Position numbers and translations under genes: made by a program | Assembly (NCBI RefSeq): GCF_003207825.1 | Contig: NZ_NKTY01000010.1 | Coordinates: 40,157-104,156, forward strand | DNA length: 64,000 bases | Origin: Komagataeibacter saccharivorans | GTDB taxonomy: Bacteria; Pseudomonadota; Alphaproteobacteria; Acetobacterales; Acetobacteraceae | Direction of reading: 5' to 3' | Notes under the pieces: model-generated | The model's database searches: none | The model's input: only the letters and a program-made list of their open reading frames with translations | Told to the model about the DNA's origin: nothing | Shown: positions 55,473 to 64,000 of the stretch, piece by piece | Layout of the letters: each line of letters begins with the position of its first letter | Numbering within the stretch: position 1 is the stretch's first letter

Positions 55473-58400
55473 ATGACCACTCGTCCCCATCTTCTCGATG
55501 CCCTTCGCGACCAGGTTCTGCTGTGTGACGGCGGCATGGGCTCCCGCGTGCAGCTACTGGATCTGGAAGTCGAGCGCGATTACTGGGGGCAGGAAAACTG
55601 CACCGAGATCCTGAACCTGTCGCGCCCCGAACTGGTACGCGAAATCCACCGTGGCTATTTCGAGGCCGGGGCAGACATGGTGGAAACCAACAGCTTTGGC
55701 GGCTCGCCCATCACGCTGGGTGAATTCGGGCTGGAAGACAGGGCGCGGGAAATCAACCGCACGGCAGCCCATCTTGCACGCGAAGCGGCGGAAAGCTTTT
55801 CGGACGGACGCCACCGCTATGTCGTCGGCTCCATCGGGCCGGGCACCAAGCTGCCTTCGCTGGGCAATATCGATTACGACACGCTGGAAGCCGGTCTGGC
55901 CGAACAGTGCCGTGGCCTGATCGAAGGGGGCGTGGACTGCCTGCTGATCGAGACGTGTCAGGACACGCTCCAGATCAAGGCCGCCGTCAATGGCGCCAAG
56001 ATCGCGCGGGCGGAGATGGGCACGGATACCCCCATTTTCGTGCAGGTCACGGTCGAGACGACCGGCACGCTTCTGGTCGGGCCCGACATCGCGGCGGCAG
56101 CCACGGTCATAAACGCGCTGGACGTGCCGCTCATGGGCCTGAACTGCGCCACCGGCCCACAGGAAATGGCCGAACATGTACGCTGGCTGGCAGAAAACTG
56201 GCCGGGCCTGATCTCGGTCCAGCCCAATGCCGGGCTGCCCGAACTGGTCAACGGCAAGACGCACTACCCCCTGACCCCGCAGGAAATGGCAAGCTGGGTT
56301 GACCGCTTCATTACCGAGGACGGGCTCAACCTCATCGGCGGCTGCTGCGGCACCTCCACCCCGCATACGCAGGCGCTGGACCAGATGCTGCGCCGCCGCG
56401 CGGAAGGTACGGGCCGCATCCGCCCGGCACCCGTGCCACGCAAGCCGGTGTGGATTCCGTCGGTCGCCAGCCTGTATTCACAGGTCCCGCTGCGTCAGGA
56501 AAACAGCTATTTCTCCATCGGGGAACGCTGCAACGCCAACGGGTCGAAGAAATGGCGGCAGTTGCAGGAAGCGGGGGACTGGGACGGCTGCGTGGCCCTT
56601 GGCCGCGAACAGGCGGCTGAAGGTTCGAACGCGCTGGATATCTGCACCGCCTTCGTCGGCCGGGATGAAATGCGCGAGATGAACGAGGTCGTGACCCGCT
56701 TCACCGCCTCGGTCAATGCGCCGCTGGTGATCGATTCCACCGAAACCCCCGTGATCGAGGCCGCACTGAAGCTGCATGGCGGCAAGCCGATCATCAATTC
56801 CATCAATTTCGAGGATGGGGAGGCGATCGCCAGCGAACGCATGCTGCTGGCGCGCAAGTTCGGGGCATCCGTCATCGCGCTGACCATTGATGAAGTCGGC
56901 ATGGCCAAGACGGCGGAAGACAAGCTGCGCATCGCCACGCGTCTGGTCGAATTCGCGTGCGGGAAGCATGGCCTGCCGCAATCCGACCTGATGATCGACC
57001 CGCTGACATTCACCATCGGCACCGGCACTGAAGATGACCGCAAGCTGGGGGAATGGACGCTGGAGGGCATCCGCCTGATCCGCGAACGTTTCCCCGATAT
57101 CCAGATCGTGCTCGGGCTGTCGAACATTTCGTTCGGCCTGAACCCGGCGGCGCGCGCGGTGCTGAATTCCGTCTTCCTTGACCATGCGGTGCGTGCAGGC
57201 ATGACGGCGGCGATCGTGCATGTATCCAAGATCCGTCCGCTGCACCTGATCGCGAAGGAAGAGGTGAAGGTTGCCGAAGACCTGATCTTTGACCGCCGTA
57301 GCGAAGGCTATGACCCGCTGCAGCGCATGCTGGAAATCTTCGCCGACCGCAAGGCCGCCGACGCGGTCAAGAAGGCCCGGGCCGAAACCGCTCCCGAGCG
57401 CCTGAAGGACCGCATTGTCGATGGCGACCGCAAGGGGCTGGAAGATGACCTTGCCGAAGCCATGCGCGACATGGCCCCGCTGGACATCATCAACACCGTG
57501 CTGCTGGATGGCATGAAGGTGGTGGGCGAACTGTTCGGCGCAGGCAAGATGCAGCTTCCGTTCGTGCTCCAGTCCGCCGAGACGATGAAGGCTGCCGTGG
57601 CCTGGCTGGAACCCCACATGGAACGCACCGAAGGCCAGGCCCGTGGCACCATGGTACTGGCCACCGTGAAGGGTGACGTGCATGACATCGGCAAGAACCT
57701 TGTTGACATCATCCTGACCAATAACGGCTACCGGGTCATCAACCTTGGCATCAAGGTGCCGGTGGCGGACATGATCGCCGCTGCCCGGGAACACAAGGCT
57801 GATGCCATCGGCATGTCCGGCCTGCTGGTCAAGTCCACCGTTATCATGCGCGAAAACCTTGAGGAAATGCACCGCCAGGGCATTGATGCACCCGTCATGC
57901 TGGGAGGCGCCGCCCTTACCCGCAATTATGTGGAGGAGGACTGCACCGCCGCCTATGGCGAAGGCGGGCGCGTGGCCTATGCGCGTGACGCATTCGATGG
58001 ACTGTCGCTTATGGACAAGGTGGTGAAGGGCGAGTTCGACACCTATCTTGCCGCCATCCAGTCCCGCCGCGCAGGCAAGGCCACCCGCACCAACCGTACG
58101 CAGGATATCGAGGAGGCGTCGACCCGGGGCTTCGGTCCGGTGGATGTCGCCGCAAGCCGTGCCCGTCGCGCGCGCATGACCGCAGACGAACCCGTCCTCA
58201 CCCCGCCCTTCTGGGGACCACGCGTTCTGGAAGCGACACCGGAGGCGGTGCTGCCGTTCCTGAATGAACGCTCACTGTACCAGTTCCAGTGGGGCTTCCG
58301 TAAACAGGGCCGTTCGCTGGATGACTTCATGGTCTGGGCGCGCAAGGAACTGCGTCCGGTGCTGCGTCAGATGCTGACCATGTGCGCAGAGCAGGACATC

Positions 58401-58982
58401 CTGCATCCCCGCGCCAGCTACGGCTACTGGAAGGCGGCGGGCGAAGGCAATGACCTTGTGCTGTTTGGCGAGGATGGCACGAATGAAGTCGCCCGCTTCA
58501 CCCTGCCCCGCCAGCCGCGTGAGGACGGTGCGTGCATTGCCGACTTCGTGCGCGATATCGACGACGCCCAGCGCGACGTAATCGGCCTGCAGGTCGTAAC
58601 CGTAGGGCAGGATGCATCGGACCGGGCGCGGGAATGGTTCGAGGCTGACCGCTACAAGGATTACCTCTACCTGCATGGCCTGTCGGTCGAAATGGCGGAA
58701 GCCATGGCGGAATACACCCACAAGCGCATCCGCGCCGAAATGGGTTTCGCGGCCGAGGATGACCGCGACATGGCGAAACTGCTCCAGCAGGGTTACCGGG
58801 GTTCACGCTATTCATTCGGCTACCCCGCCTGCCCCCGACTGGAGGAGCAGGAACCGATCCTGAAACTGCTGGATGCGGAAAAGATCGGCGTATCCCTGAC
58901 AGACGGCTTCCAGCTTCATCCGGAACAGTCCACATCGGCGCTCGTGATCCTGAACCCGCACGCCAAGTACTTCTCGATCTGA
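55473..58982 (+). CDS. metH: methionine synthase, cobalamin-dependent
   Basis: 1169 residues (E. coli 1227). Makes methionine from homocysteine and methyltetrahydrofolate. Modules in order: homocysteine domain with zinc ligands C225, C291 and C292 (GLNCATG, GGCCGTS); folate domain with GERCNANGSKKW; cobalamin-binding helical cap and B12 domain with DVHDIGKN (D735, His737 as cobalt ligand); C-terminal reactivation domain with RASYGYWKA and HPEQSTSALVI. AGGA lies just before the ATG. It is divergent from the CobW-like gene. Confidence 0.97.
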   Translation: MTTRPHLLDALRDQVLLCDGGMGSRVQLLDLEVERDYWGQENCTEILNLSRPELVREIHRGYFEAGADMVETNSFGGSPITLGEFGLEDRAREINRTAAHLAREAAESFSDGRHRYVVGSIGPGTKLPSLGNIDYDTLEAGLAEQCRGLIEGGVDCLLIETCQDTLQIKAAVNGAKIARAEMGTDTPIFVQVTVETTGTLLVGPDIAAAATVINALDVPLMGLNCATGPQEMAEHVRWLAENWPGLISVQPNAGLPELVNGKTHYPLTPQEMASWVDRFITEDGLNLIGGCCGTSTPHTQALDQMLRRRAEGTGRIRPAPVPRKPVWIPSVASLYSQVPLRQENSYFSIGERCNANGSKKWRQLQEAGDWDGCVALGREQAAEGSNALDICTAFVGRDEMREMNEVVTRFTASVNAPLVIDSTETPVIEAALKLHGGKPIINSINFEDGEAIASERMLLARKFGASVIALTIDEVGMAKTAEDKLRIATRLVEFACGKHGLPQSDLMIDPLTFTIGTGTEDDRKLGEWTLEGIRLIRERFPDIQIVLGLSNISFGLNPAARAVLNSVFLDHAVRAGMTAAIVHVSKIRPLHLIAKEEVKVAEDLIFDRRSEGYDPLQRMLEIFADRKAADAVKKARAETAPERLKDRIVDGDRKGLEDDLAEAMRDMAPLDIINTVLLDGMKVVGELFGAGKMQLPFVLQSAETMKAAVAWLEPHMERTEGQARGTMVLATVKGDVHDIGKNLVDIILTNNGYRVINLGIKVPVADMIAAAREHKADAIGMSGLLVKSTVIMRENLEEMHRQGIDAPVMLGGAALTRNYVEEDCTAAYGEGGRVAYARDAFDGLSLMDKVVKGEFDTYLAAIQSRRAGKATRTNRTQDIEEASTRGFGPVDVAASRARRARMTADEPVLTPPFWGPRVLEATPEAVLPFLNERSLYQFQWGFRKQGRSLDDFMVWARKELRPVLRQMLTMCAEQDILHPRASYGYWKAAGEGNDLVLFGEDGTNEVARFTLPRQPREDGACIADFVRDIDDAQRDVIGLQVVTVGQDASDRAREWFEADRYKDYLYLHGLSVEMAEAMAEYTHKRIRAEMGFAAEDDRDMAKLLQQGYRGSRYSFGYPACPRLEEQEPILKLLDAEKIGVSLTDGFQLHPEQSTSALVILNPHAKYFSI

Positions 58983-59148
58983 CGCAGGGCATACCATACT
59001 GCGTTGCAGGCGGCGGTATGTGATCCGGAATAATGGATACACATGCCGCTCCGCCCGAAAGGAAAGGTAGACCAAAACGGCTGGTATCCGGCACAGGGCT
59101 CATGCTTATGCAATCCGGGCCGCTGTGTACATCGTATTATACCAACGA

Positions 59149-59955
59149 TTATAAAGACTGACCTGTGTTAGCCCACTTTCTGAAACCGATGGATCGGATG
59201 GTATCAGGCAGGGCGGCAAGGTTGTGCCAAGCGCAGTAGGCGGCGTCGATGATATGCTCGATGCCGTCGAAGACGATGTTGGACAGCCAGCTGGCGCGTA
59301 GGAACTGCCAGATATTCTCGACCGGGTTCAGTTCGGGAGCACGGGACGGCAGGAAGATCAGGCTGACATTGCGGGGCAGCTTCAGCCTGTCGGTGATGTG
59401 CCATCCTGCGCGATCGAGCAGCACGACGGCGTGAACGCCGCGAGCGACGCAGCGCGAGATTTCCTCGATATGCAGTTGCATGCTGGCCGTACCGATGAAC
59501 GGTAGCGCCAGGTCGGCGCCCTTGCCGCGCGCCGGACAGATTGCCCCGAACAGTCAGGCATTATCGTAGCGTTGGTCAACCGGCTGGCGTGGCCGCGTGC
59601 CGCGTTTGGCCCATTGTCGGACGATGCCGTTCTTCTGGCCGATGCGGGCCTCGTCCTGGAACCATATCTCGATCGGCTTTCCCTTTGGCAGAGGGCCGGT
59701 ATGGACGCTCAGGATGCGGGAAAGTTTTTTTGAATGCCTCCATGACGGCAGGATCCTGCCCCGGATGACGCGGCCGGGTGCTAATAGTCGCGCAGGTCAT
59801 TGGGCCCTTCGGCATTGAAGCAGTGAACCCAGTCTCGCAATGTCTGGCGGTCCATACCACCCACCCGGGCCGCATCGGTGTGACTCGCTCCGTCACGGAT
59901 CGCCGCCAAGGTCAGAGGCCGAATAGTCATCCCGTAGCTTCACCGCTCTCGTCAT
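59149..59955 (-). pseudogene. IS630-family transposase, decayed
   Basis: Reading 59955 to 59149 on the minus strand, fragments of one IS630-type transposase lie in different frames. The first, from ATG 59955, is MTRAVKLRDDYSASDL, then a frameshift near 59905 gives DGASHTDAAR and MDRQTLRDWVHCFN, another frameshift gives STRPRHPGQDPAVMEAFKK. A further fragment reaches a TGA where a Trp is expected in YDNA-LFGAICP. The C-terminal DDE part (VLLDRAGWH and PELNPVENIWQFLR, with the last Asp and Glu) is intact to the stop. At least two frameshifts and one nonsense change make it inactive. End repeats are not clear. Confidence 0.85.
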
Positions 59956-60039
59956 CAGCCAGTTCCTCCCGCAGCAAGAGAATCAGAGCCAACGTCATTC
60001 GTCACTTCACACACGAGTCAGTGGCTACATCCTTTAGTA

Positions 60040-60813
60040 TTAGGCCTCAATATAGTCTGCTGTAGCCGCGATGAGCATGACGGAGAGGAAGGATAAGGCT
60101 GTCTTCTCGTATCGGGGCCCGCCATTCCTTAAGTCTCGCCCACAGGTTTTCGACCAGATGCCGATGCCTGTAAGATCATTTGAGACAGGCGATTCTGGAT
60201 CATTCTTTCCTGGCGGGATCACCGGTTCCAGAGATATTCATGAAATTTGTGCGCGGCATACCCACGGTCACAGACGACATAGGTCGGTGGATGCGACAGG
60301 TCGTCGAGTAGAGCAGAGCATAAGCGGATGCCAGTTCATGCTCCTGACCGGGCGACAGCGTGAAGGACAGCACTCTACCATGACCGTCTGCGGCTACGCA
60401 GGCCCTGGCGCCAAAACCTCCACATGAGCGGCCAGGCGCCTCACGATCCCTGTGACGTTCATCGTATCTCCTTTTTTGGTGGCCCCGGCCGCCTTGTGAT
60501 GGGCACGGATCGTCGTGCCATCAGGAAAAACCATGCCCGGTGCCGGGTCCGTGCCCCTGAGCTTTTCAGACAGGCGCTCCCAGACACCGGGCTTCGACCA
60601 GCAAATGAACAGTTGTGCGGCAATCCACCAAGGACCAAACCCGGACGGCAGGACGCGCCACTTCGCGCCGTTCTGATGGTGCCAGAAAATCACCGATATC
60701 GTCCGTCGAAGGTTCCTCGGCGGGGTCTTGCCCTTCGGACGGACTCCCTCGATCAGCGGCTCCAGGACAGACCAGGCCTGATCAGAAAAGACAGGCTGCA
60801 TCATGCTCATCAT
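60040..60813 (-). pseudogene. IS5-family transposase, decayed
   Basis: The N-terminal frame (60813-60394, 139 residues) has FSDQAWSVLEPLIEGVRP, RRTISVIFWHHQNGAKWRVLP and FPDGTTIRAHHKAAGATKKG, typical of IS5 (IS1031-like) transposases with the first Asp in DGT. It breaks after RRLAAHVEVLAPGPA. The C-terminal frame (to 60040) has GPRYEKTALSFLSV, the conserved IS5 ending. Frameshifts in between make it non-functional. The minus-strand start (MMSMMQPVF) is about 20 bp inside the element. It abuts the IS630 remnant. Confidence 0.83.
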
Positions 60814-60917
60814 AAATAGCTGTGCAGCCCGTTCTATTATTCAGAACCTAACAGGCCCTGTTCTTTTTGAATTAACCCACCTATCAACTCGAAGTTGCCT
60901 GCCCAGTAACTGCCTTC

Positions 60918-62354
60918 CTAAACCGCCTGCTGCATTTTCCTGACCAGCGATGTTGTCGAGCGACCGGAAACAATATCGATCAACGCGACCCGACCGCCAT
61001 TCTGCTTGACGAAATCGCCGCCAACCACATTTTCTTCAGTATAATCAGCACCTTTTACCAGAACATCGGGTTTCAGGGCCCTGATCGTCTCAAGTGGCGT
61101 GTCCTCATCAAAAATTACTACCATATCCACATCCCGCAGGGCGCCGATCACCATCGCACGTGCCTGCTCATCCTGTACCGGTCGGCTTTCACCCTTCAGG
61201 CGCCTGACGGACTGGTCGCTATTGATCGCCACGATCAGTTTATCCCCTTCACGGGCAGCGCCATGCAGCAGTGCAATGTGACCGGGATGCACCAGATCGA
61301 AACAGCCATTGGTAAAAACGACCCGCGCGCCATGCTGTCGCCAGTTCTGGACCACCTGCACTGCCTGATCGAGGGGTAGGGTCTGCCCGGTTTCAACCAT
61401 TTCAGCCCGCAGCGCGTGGCTCAGTTCCTCTTTTGAAACGCTTGCAGTGCCCAGTTTGCCAACAGCGATGGAGGCTGCTGTGGTCGCAATCACCATGGCC
61501 GTATCCAGTGTCTGGCCAGCGGACAGCACTGCCGCCACCGTAGCTACAACCGTGTCACCCGCACCGGACACGTCATAGACTTCCGATTTGCGGGTGGCCG
61601 CATCGGTCATGGTTCCATCCGTGCGCCACAGGGTCATGCCCTCTTCCGAGCGGGTTAGCAGCACATCCCCCCCAAACGCGGCCGATGCCGCGCGAGCGGC
61701 ACGCTCGATTTCATCATGCGTGTGCAGGGGCAAGCCGGTCGCCTGGGCCAGTTCCTTGCGGTTTGGAGTAATGAGCGAAGCGCCACGATAAACCGCCAGA
61801 TCCCTGCGTTTGGGATCGACGATAACGGGAATGTCCCGACTGCGGGCGGTCGCTATAAGTTCTGCCAGAACATCCTCGGACAATACGCCCTTGGCGTAAT
61901 CGGAACAGACCAGCACATCACATGTGGCAATCGCAGCCTTGCCAGCAGCGATGAGCCGGGCGGTCAGTTGTGCCGACGGTGTTTCAATGCGTTCATCATC
62001 AATACGCACGATCTGCTGGCGCCCACTCAGCACGCGCGTTTTTGTAATGGTGGTCCATTGAGGGTCCGCCAGAATGCCGGTGCAGTCGATAGTGTCCCAT
62101 GGTGCCAGCGCATGGCGCAGCGCATCCGCCGCTGGATCGCAGCCCACCACACCGATCAGTTTTACGGCACAGCCCAGTGCTGCCGCATTGACCGCGACAT
62201 TCGCAGCGCCCCCCGGCACGGAAGCCTGTCGGTCGCGCCGGAGCACTGGCACCGGCGCTTCAGGTGAAATCCGCTCCACCGAGCCGTAGATATATTGATC
62301 CAGAAGAAGATCACCGATGACGACCAGAGAGCCAAACTGGAAATTTTCAATCAT
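60918..62354 (-). CDS. hldE: bifunctional heptose-7-phosphate kinase / heptose-1-phosphate adenylyltransferase
   Basis: 478 residues. N-terminal ribokinase-type kinase (about 1-320): GDLLLDQYIYGSVERISPEAP, PGGAANVAVNAAALG and DVSGAGDTVVATVAAVLSAG with the catalytic Asp. C-terminal cytidylyltransferase-like domain (about 340-478): VFTNGCFDLVHPGHIALL. Makes ADP-D-glycero-heptose precursors for lipopolysaccharide core. It is divergent from the AGE-family gene and sits between IS remnants. Confidence 0.95.
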   Translation of the reverse strand: MIENFQFGSLVVIGDLLLDQYIYGSVERISPEAPVPVLRRDRQASVPGGAANVAVNAAALGCAVKLIGVVGCDPAADALRHALAPWDTIDCTGILADPQWTTITKTRVLSGRQQIVRIDDERIETPSAQLTARLIAAGKAAIATCDVLVCSDYAKGVLSEDVLAELIATARSRDIPVIVDPKRRDLAVYRGASLITPNRKELAQATGLPLHTHDEIERAARAASAAFGGDVLLTRSEEGMTLWRTDGTMTDAATRKSEVYDVSGAGDTVVATVAAVLSAGQTLDTAMVIATTAASIAVGKLGTASVSKEELSHALRAEMVETGQTLPLDQAVQVVQNWRQHGARVVFTNGCFDLVHPGHIALLHGAAREGDKLIVAINSDQSVRRLKGESRPVQDEQARAMVIGALRDVDMVVIFDEDTPLETIRALKPDVLVKGADYTEENVVGGDFVKQNGGRVALIDIVSGRSTTSLVRKMQQAV

Positions 62355-62622
62355 GAACTTCTTACGATCAGGAGTGGGTTACAGGGATATAGATACAGGC
62401 AACATCATGAAAATTCACCCATCAAAAACGGACAGGTCTGGGTTACAGGTCGTTCTGCCAATGGGAGTATCCCAGCCTACTGGCGTCCACGAGTTGTATT
62501 TCACGAAAACAGTTTTGTATCGCCATGCAGATTGTGGCAGGCACACGGGAATGGGACAGGGCACTTGATAGGGCGATGGTTCCTGTCCATATTTTCAGCC
62601 CTTCGTGTTTGCGGAACCCCTG

Positions 62623-63813
62623 ATGATTGACTTCGGCTTGTGTAAGACCCTGTGGCAGGACTGGCTGAAGGAATCGGCGCTTCCCCTGTGGAGCCAGTGT
62701 GGTTTTGACCGCAGCAGAACACTTTACCACGAACGCCTGACCTTTGAGGGCACGCCGGTTTTGCTACCGGAACTGCGTCTGATGGTGCAGGCCCGTCAGG
62801 TGGCGACTTATTGCCGTGCCGCACTGGATGGCGTGCATGATGCGGCGGAACAGGCAATTGACTGTCTGGAGGAAATTGGCCGCCGCTATCATGGCAGCGA
62901 TGGGGAAAAGGGATGGATTTTCTCCCTTGCGCCCGATGGCAGGCCGGGCAATCGTACGCGCGACCTGTATGCACATGCGTTCATTCTTTTTGGTTACGCA
63001 TGGGCCTATCGCCTTACGGGTAATGGGACTTATCTGGCTACGGCCCGCCAGACCGTTCTGGAAATCGACTTGATCTTCAAGGCGGAAAACGGTGGCTATC
63101 GTGACGCCATGCCCACGCCCGACATGATCCGCCGTCAGAATCCGCACATGCATCTGCTGGAGGCTTATCTCGCCCTCTTTGAAGTCTCTTCTGACAGTTT
63201 CTATCTCGATTATGCCCAGCAGATCGTTGCGTTGGCCCTGAAACATTTTATCGATCCGGGATCGGGAATGCTGCTGGAATACTTTGATTCCAAATGGATC
63301 CCGTTGCAGCCTGCAGGCCAGAACAGGGTAGAGCCCGGTCATCTTTTCGAATGGTCGTGGCTGTTTACCGAATACTGCACACTAGCGTCCGGCGAGTCCC
63401 ATGAAGATGCCCTGCTGCGGGTAGCCGATGGTCTTTTCCAGACAGGCAGTCGCCATGGGACCGCTCCCGACACAGCCGATGTATATGATGCAATTACGGA
63501 ATCCGGCACGCAGCTTGAATTATCCACCCGCATATGGCCCCAGACCGAATTCATGCGCCTGCTATGCCAGCGCCTGAAAAACGGACTGCCCTGTGACAGG
63601 ACGCTCCTGTCTATGCAGGCTACACGGTTTTTTACCCTTTATGCGCCGGCACGCCTGCATGGTGGCTGGGTAGACAGGTTGACGCCTGACGGGCGTACAT
63701 TCGTTGATTATATGCCAGCCAGTTCGCTTTACCATATCTACGGTGCGGCCCGGGAAATCGCGCGGGTGTCCGTTACGCAGGAACAGACCGCGGTGTCGGC
63801 ACAACCCAATTGA
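62623..63813 (+). CDS. AGE-family sugar epimerase/isomerase
   Basis: 396 residues from ATG 62623 (GGAA six bases upstream). An (alpha/alpha)6-barrel of the N-acylglucosamine 2-epimerase / mannose-6-phosphate isomerase-like family: RLMVQARQVATYCRAAL, GWIFSLAPDGRPGNRTRDLYAHAFILFGYAWAYRLTG, HMHLLEAYLALFEVS and NRVEPGHLFEWSWLF with candidate catalytic His residues. Substrate unknown; mannose, cellobiose and N-acylglucosamine branches are not separable by eye. Divergent from hldE with 268 bp between. Confidence 0.88.
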   Translation: MIDFGLCKTLWQDWLKESALPLWSQCGFDRSRTLYHERLTFEGTPVLLPELRLMVQARQVATYCRAALDGVHDAAEQAIDCLEEIGRRYHGSDGEKGWIFSLAPDGRPGNRTRDLYAHAFILFGYAWAYRLTGNGTYLATARQTVLEIDLIFKAENGGYRDAMPTPDMIRRQNPHMHLLEAYLALFEVSSDSFYLDYAQQIVALALKHFIDPGSGMLLEYFDSKWIPLQPAGQNRVEPGHLFEWSWLFTEYCTLASGESHEDALLRVADGLFQTGSRHGTAPDTADVYDAITESGTQLELSTRIWPQTEFMRLLCQRLKNGLPCDRTLLSMQATRFFTLYAPARLHGGWVDRLTPDGRTFVDYMPASSLYHIYGAAREIARVSVTQEQTAVSAQPN

Positions 63814-63902
63814 TTCCCATGTGCTCCGTCCTTTCTGCGCTAGCAGATACAAATGCGGAAGCCTGTCACATCGTCTGATAACGAGCAATCTTCTCCATCA
63901 TT

Positions 63903-63925
63903 AGGTTCTGTTGACAAAAGGTCTT
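63903..63925 (+). repeat. candidate left terminal repeat of an IS5-type element
   Basis: TTAGGTTCTGTTGACAAAAG lies about 70 bp before a transposase-like start. The first ten bases, TTAGGTTCTG, also occur (inverted) near the outer edge of the decayed IS5 element at 60840-60849. The other end is outside the window. Confidence 0.4.
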
Positions 63926-63976
63926 TTCAGACTGGCTTGGACGTGATTCAACGTTGGTCTTTGCGGAGACCTGTGG

Positions 63977-64000
63977 ATGCGTGGCGACCTGACGGACGAG
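63977..64000 (+). CDS. IS5-family transposase, first codons (cut by window edge)
   Basis: Eight codons reading MRGDLTDE, a common N-terminus for IS5-family transposases (R-x-D-L-T-D-E-E-W). Together with the repeat upstream it indicates another insertion sequence crossing the window end. Only weak evidence, from its short length. Confidence 0.5.

Noticed and set aside
60071..60427. 118-codon plus-strand frame over the IS5 remnant
   Set aside because: Antisense to the C-terminal half of the transposase pseudogene.
1..64000. CRISPR arrays, rRNA operons, prophage, replication origin
   Set aside because: No regularly spaced repeats, no rRNA-like sequence, no phage structural or integrase genes, and no DnaA-box cluster noticed.

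Overview
The window is high-GC alphaproteobacterial chromosome. The gene set points to an acetic acid bacterium (Acetobacteraceae), most likely Komagataeibacter/Gluconacetobacter or a close relative. The main signs are a fused transaldolase/glucose-6-phosphate isomerase inside an oxidative pentose phosphate cluster, a short 333-residue 6-phosphogluconate dehydrogenase, a polyol transporter and a mannitol 2-dehydrogenase, a two-piece permuted tmRNA, and IS5/IS630-family insertion sequences. Genus is inference from gene content; no 16S rRNA is present.

Layout. (1) 1-9696, minus strand: a pentose phosphate block, in transcription order tkt, tal-pgi, (terminator), gnd, zwf, two paralogous HAD hydrolases, pgl (cut by the window start). 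(2) 10.1-13.4 kb, plus: MBL-fold hydrolase, ankyrin protein, hisC, a small basic helical protein. (3) 13.8-26.5 kb: alditol MFS transporter, exported Cys-containing protein, opgG-opgH (osmoregulated periplasmic glucan synthesis), a ModE-like DNA-binding protein, a GNAT, then htrA - FUSC - mannitol dehydrogenase, and opgC. (4) 26.8-36.5 kb: Mrp ATPase, TerB/DnaJ protein, a tightly overlapping queA-tgt-queG-RHH operon, PEBP protein, an aquaporin with altered NPA motifs, VOC protein, class I fumarase. (5) 36.6-43.2 kb: sspB directly downstream of ssrA on the same strand, thyX, mlaA-mlaC, GNAT, ettA, a CAU tRNA. (6) 43.4-58.98 kb: inorganic pyrophosphatase, then a six-gene minus-strand operon (type I secretion ATPase, HlyD adaptor, Sel1-repeat protein, TPR-GT2-GT4 glycosyltransferase, unknown protein, GT4 glycosyltransferase), a short CobW-like protein and metH. 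(7) 59.1-64.0 kb: decayed IS630 and IS5 elements, hldE, an AGE-family isomerase, and the start of another IS5-type element at the window end.

How it fits together: regions 1 and 3 serve sugar/polyol metabolism and envelope glucans. The queuosine and tmRNA/SspB/EttA genes serve translation and its quality control. The secretion-glycosylation operon in region 6 is the least explained system: no substrate or outer-membrane partner is encoded beside it. Residue numbers are counted by eye from the stated start codons.
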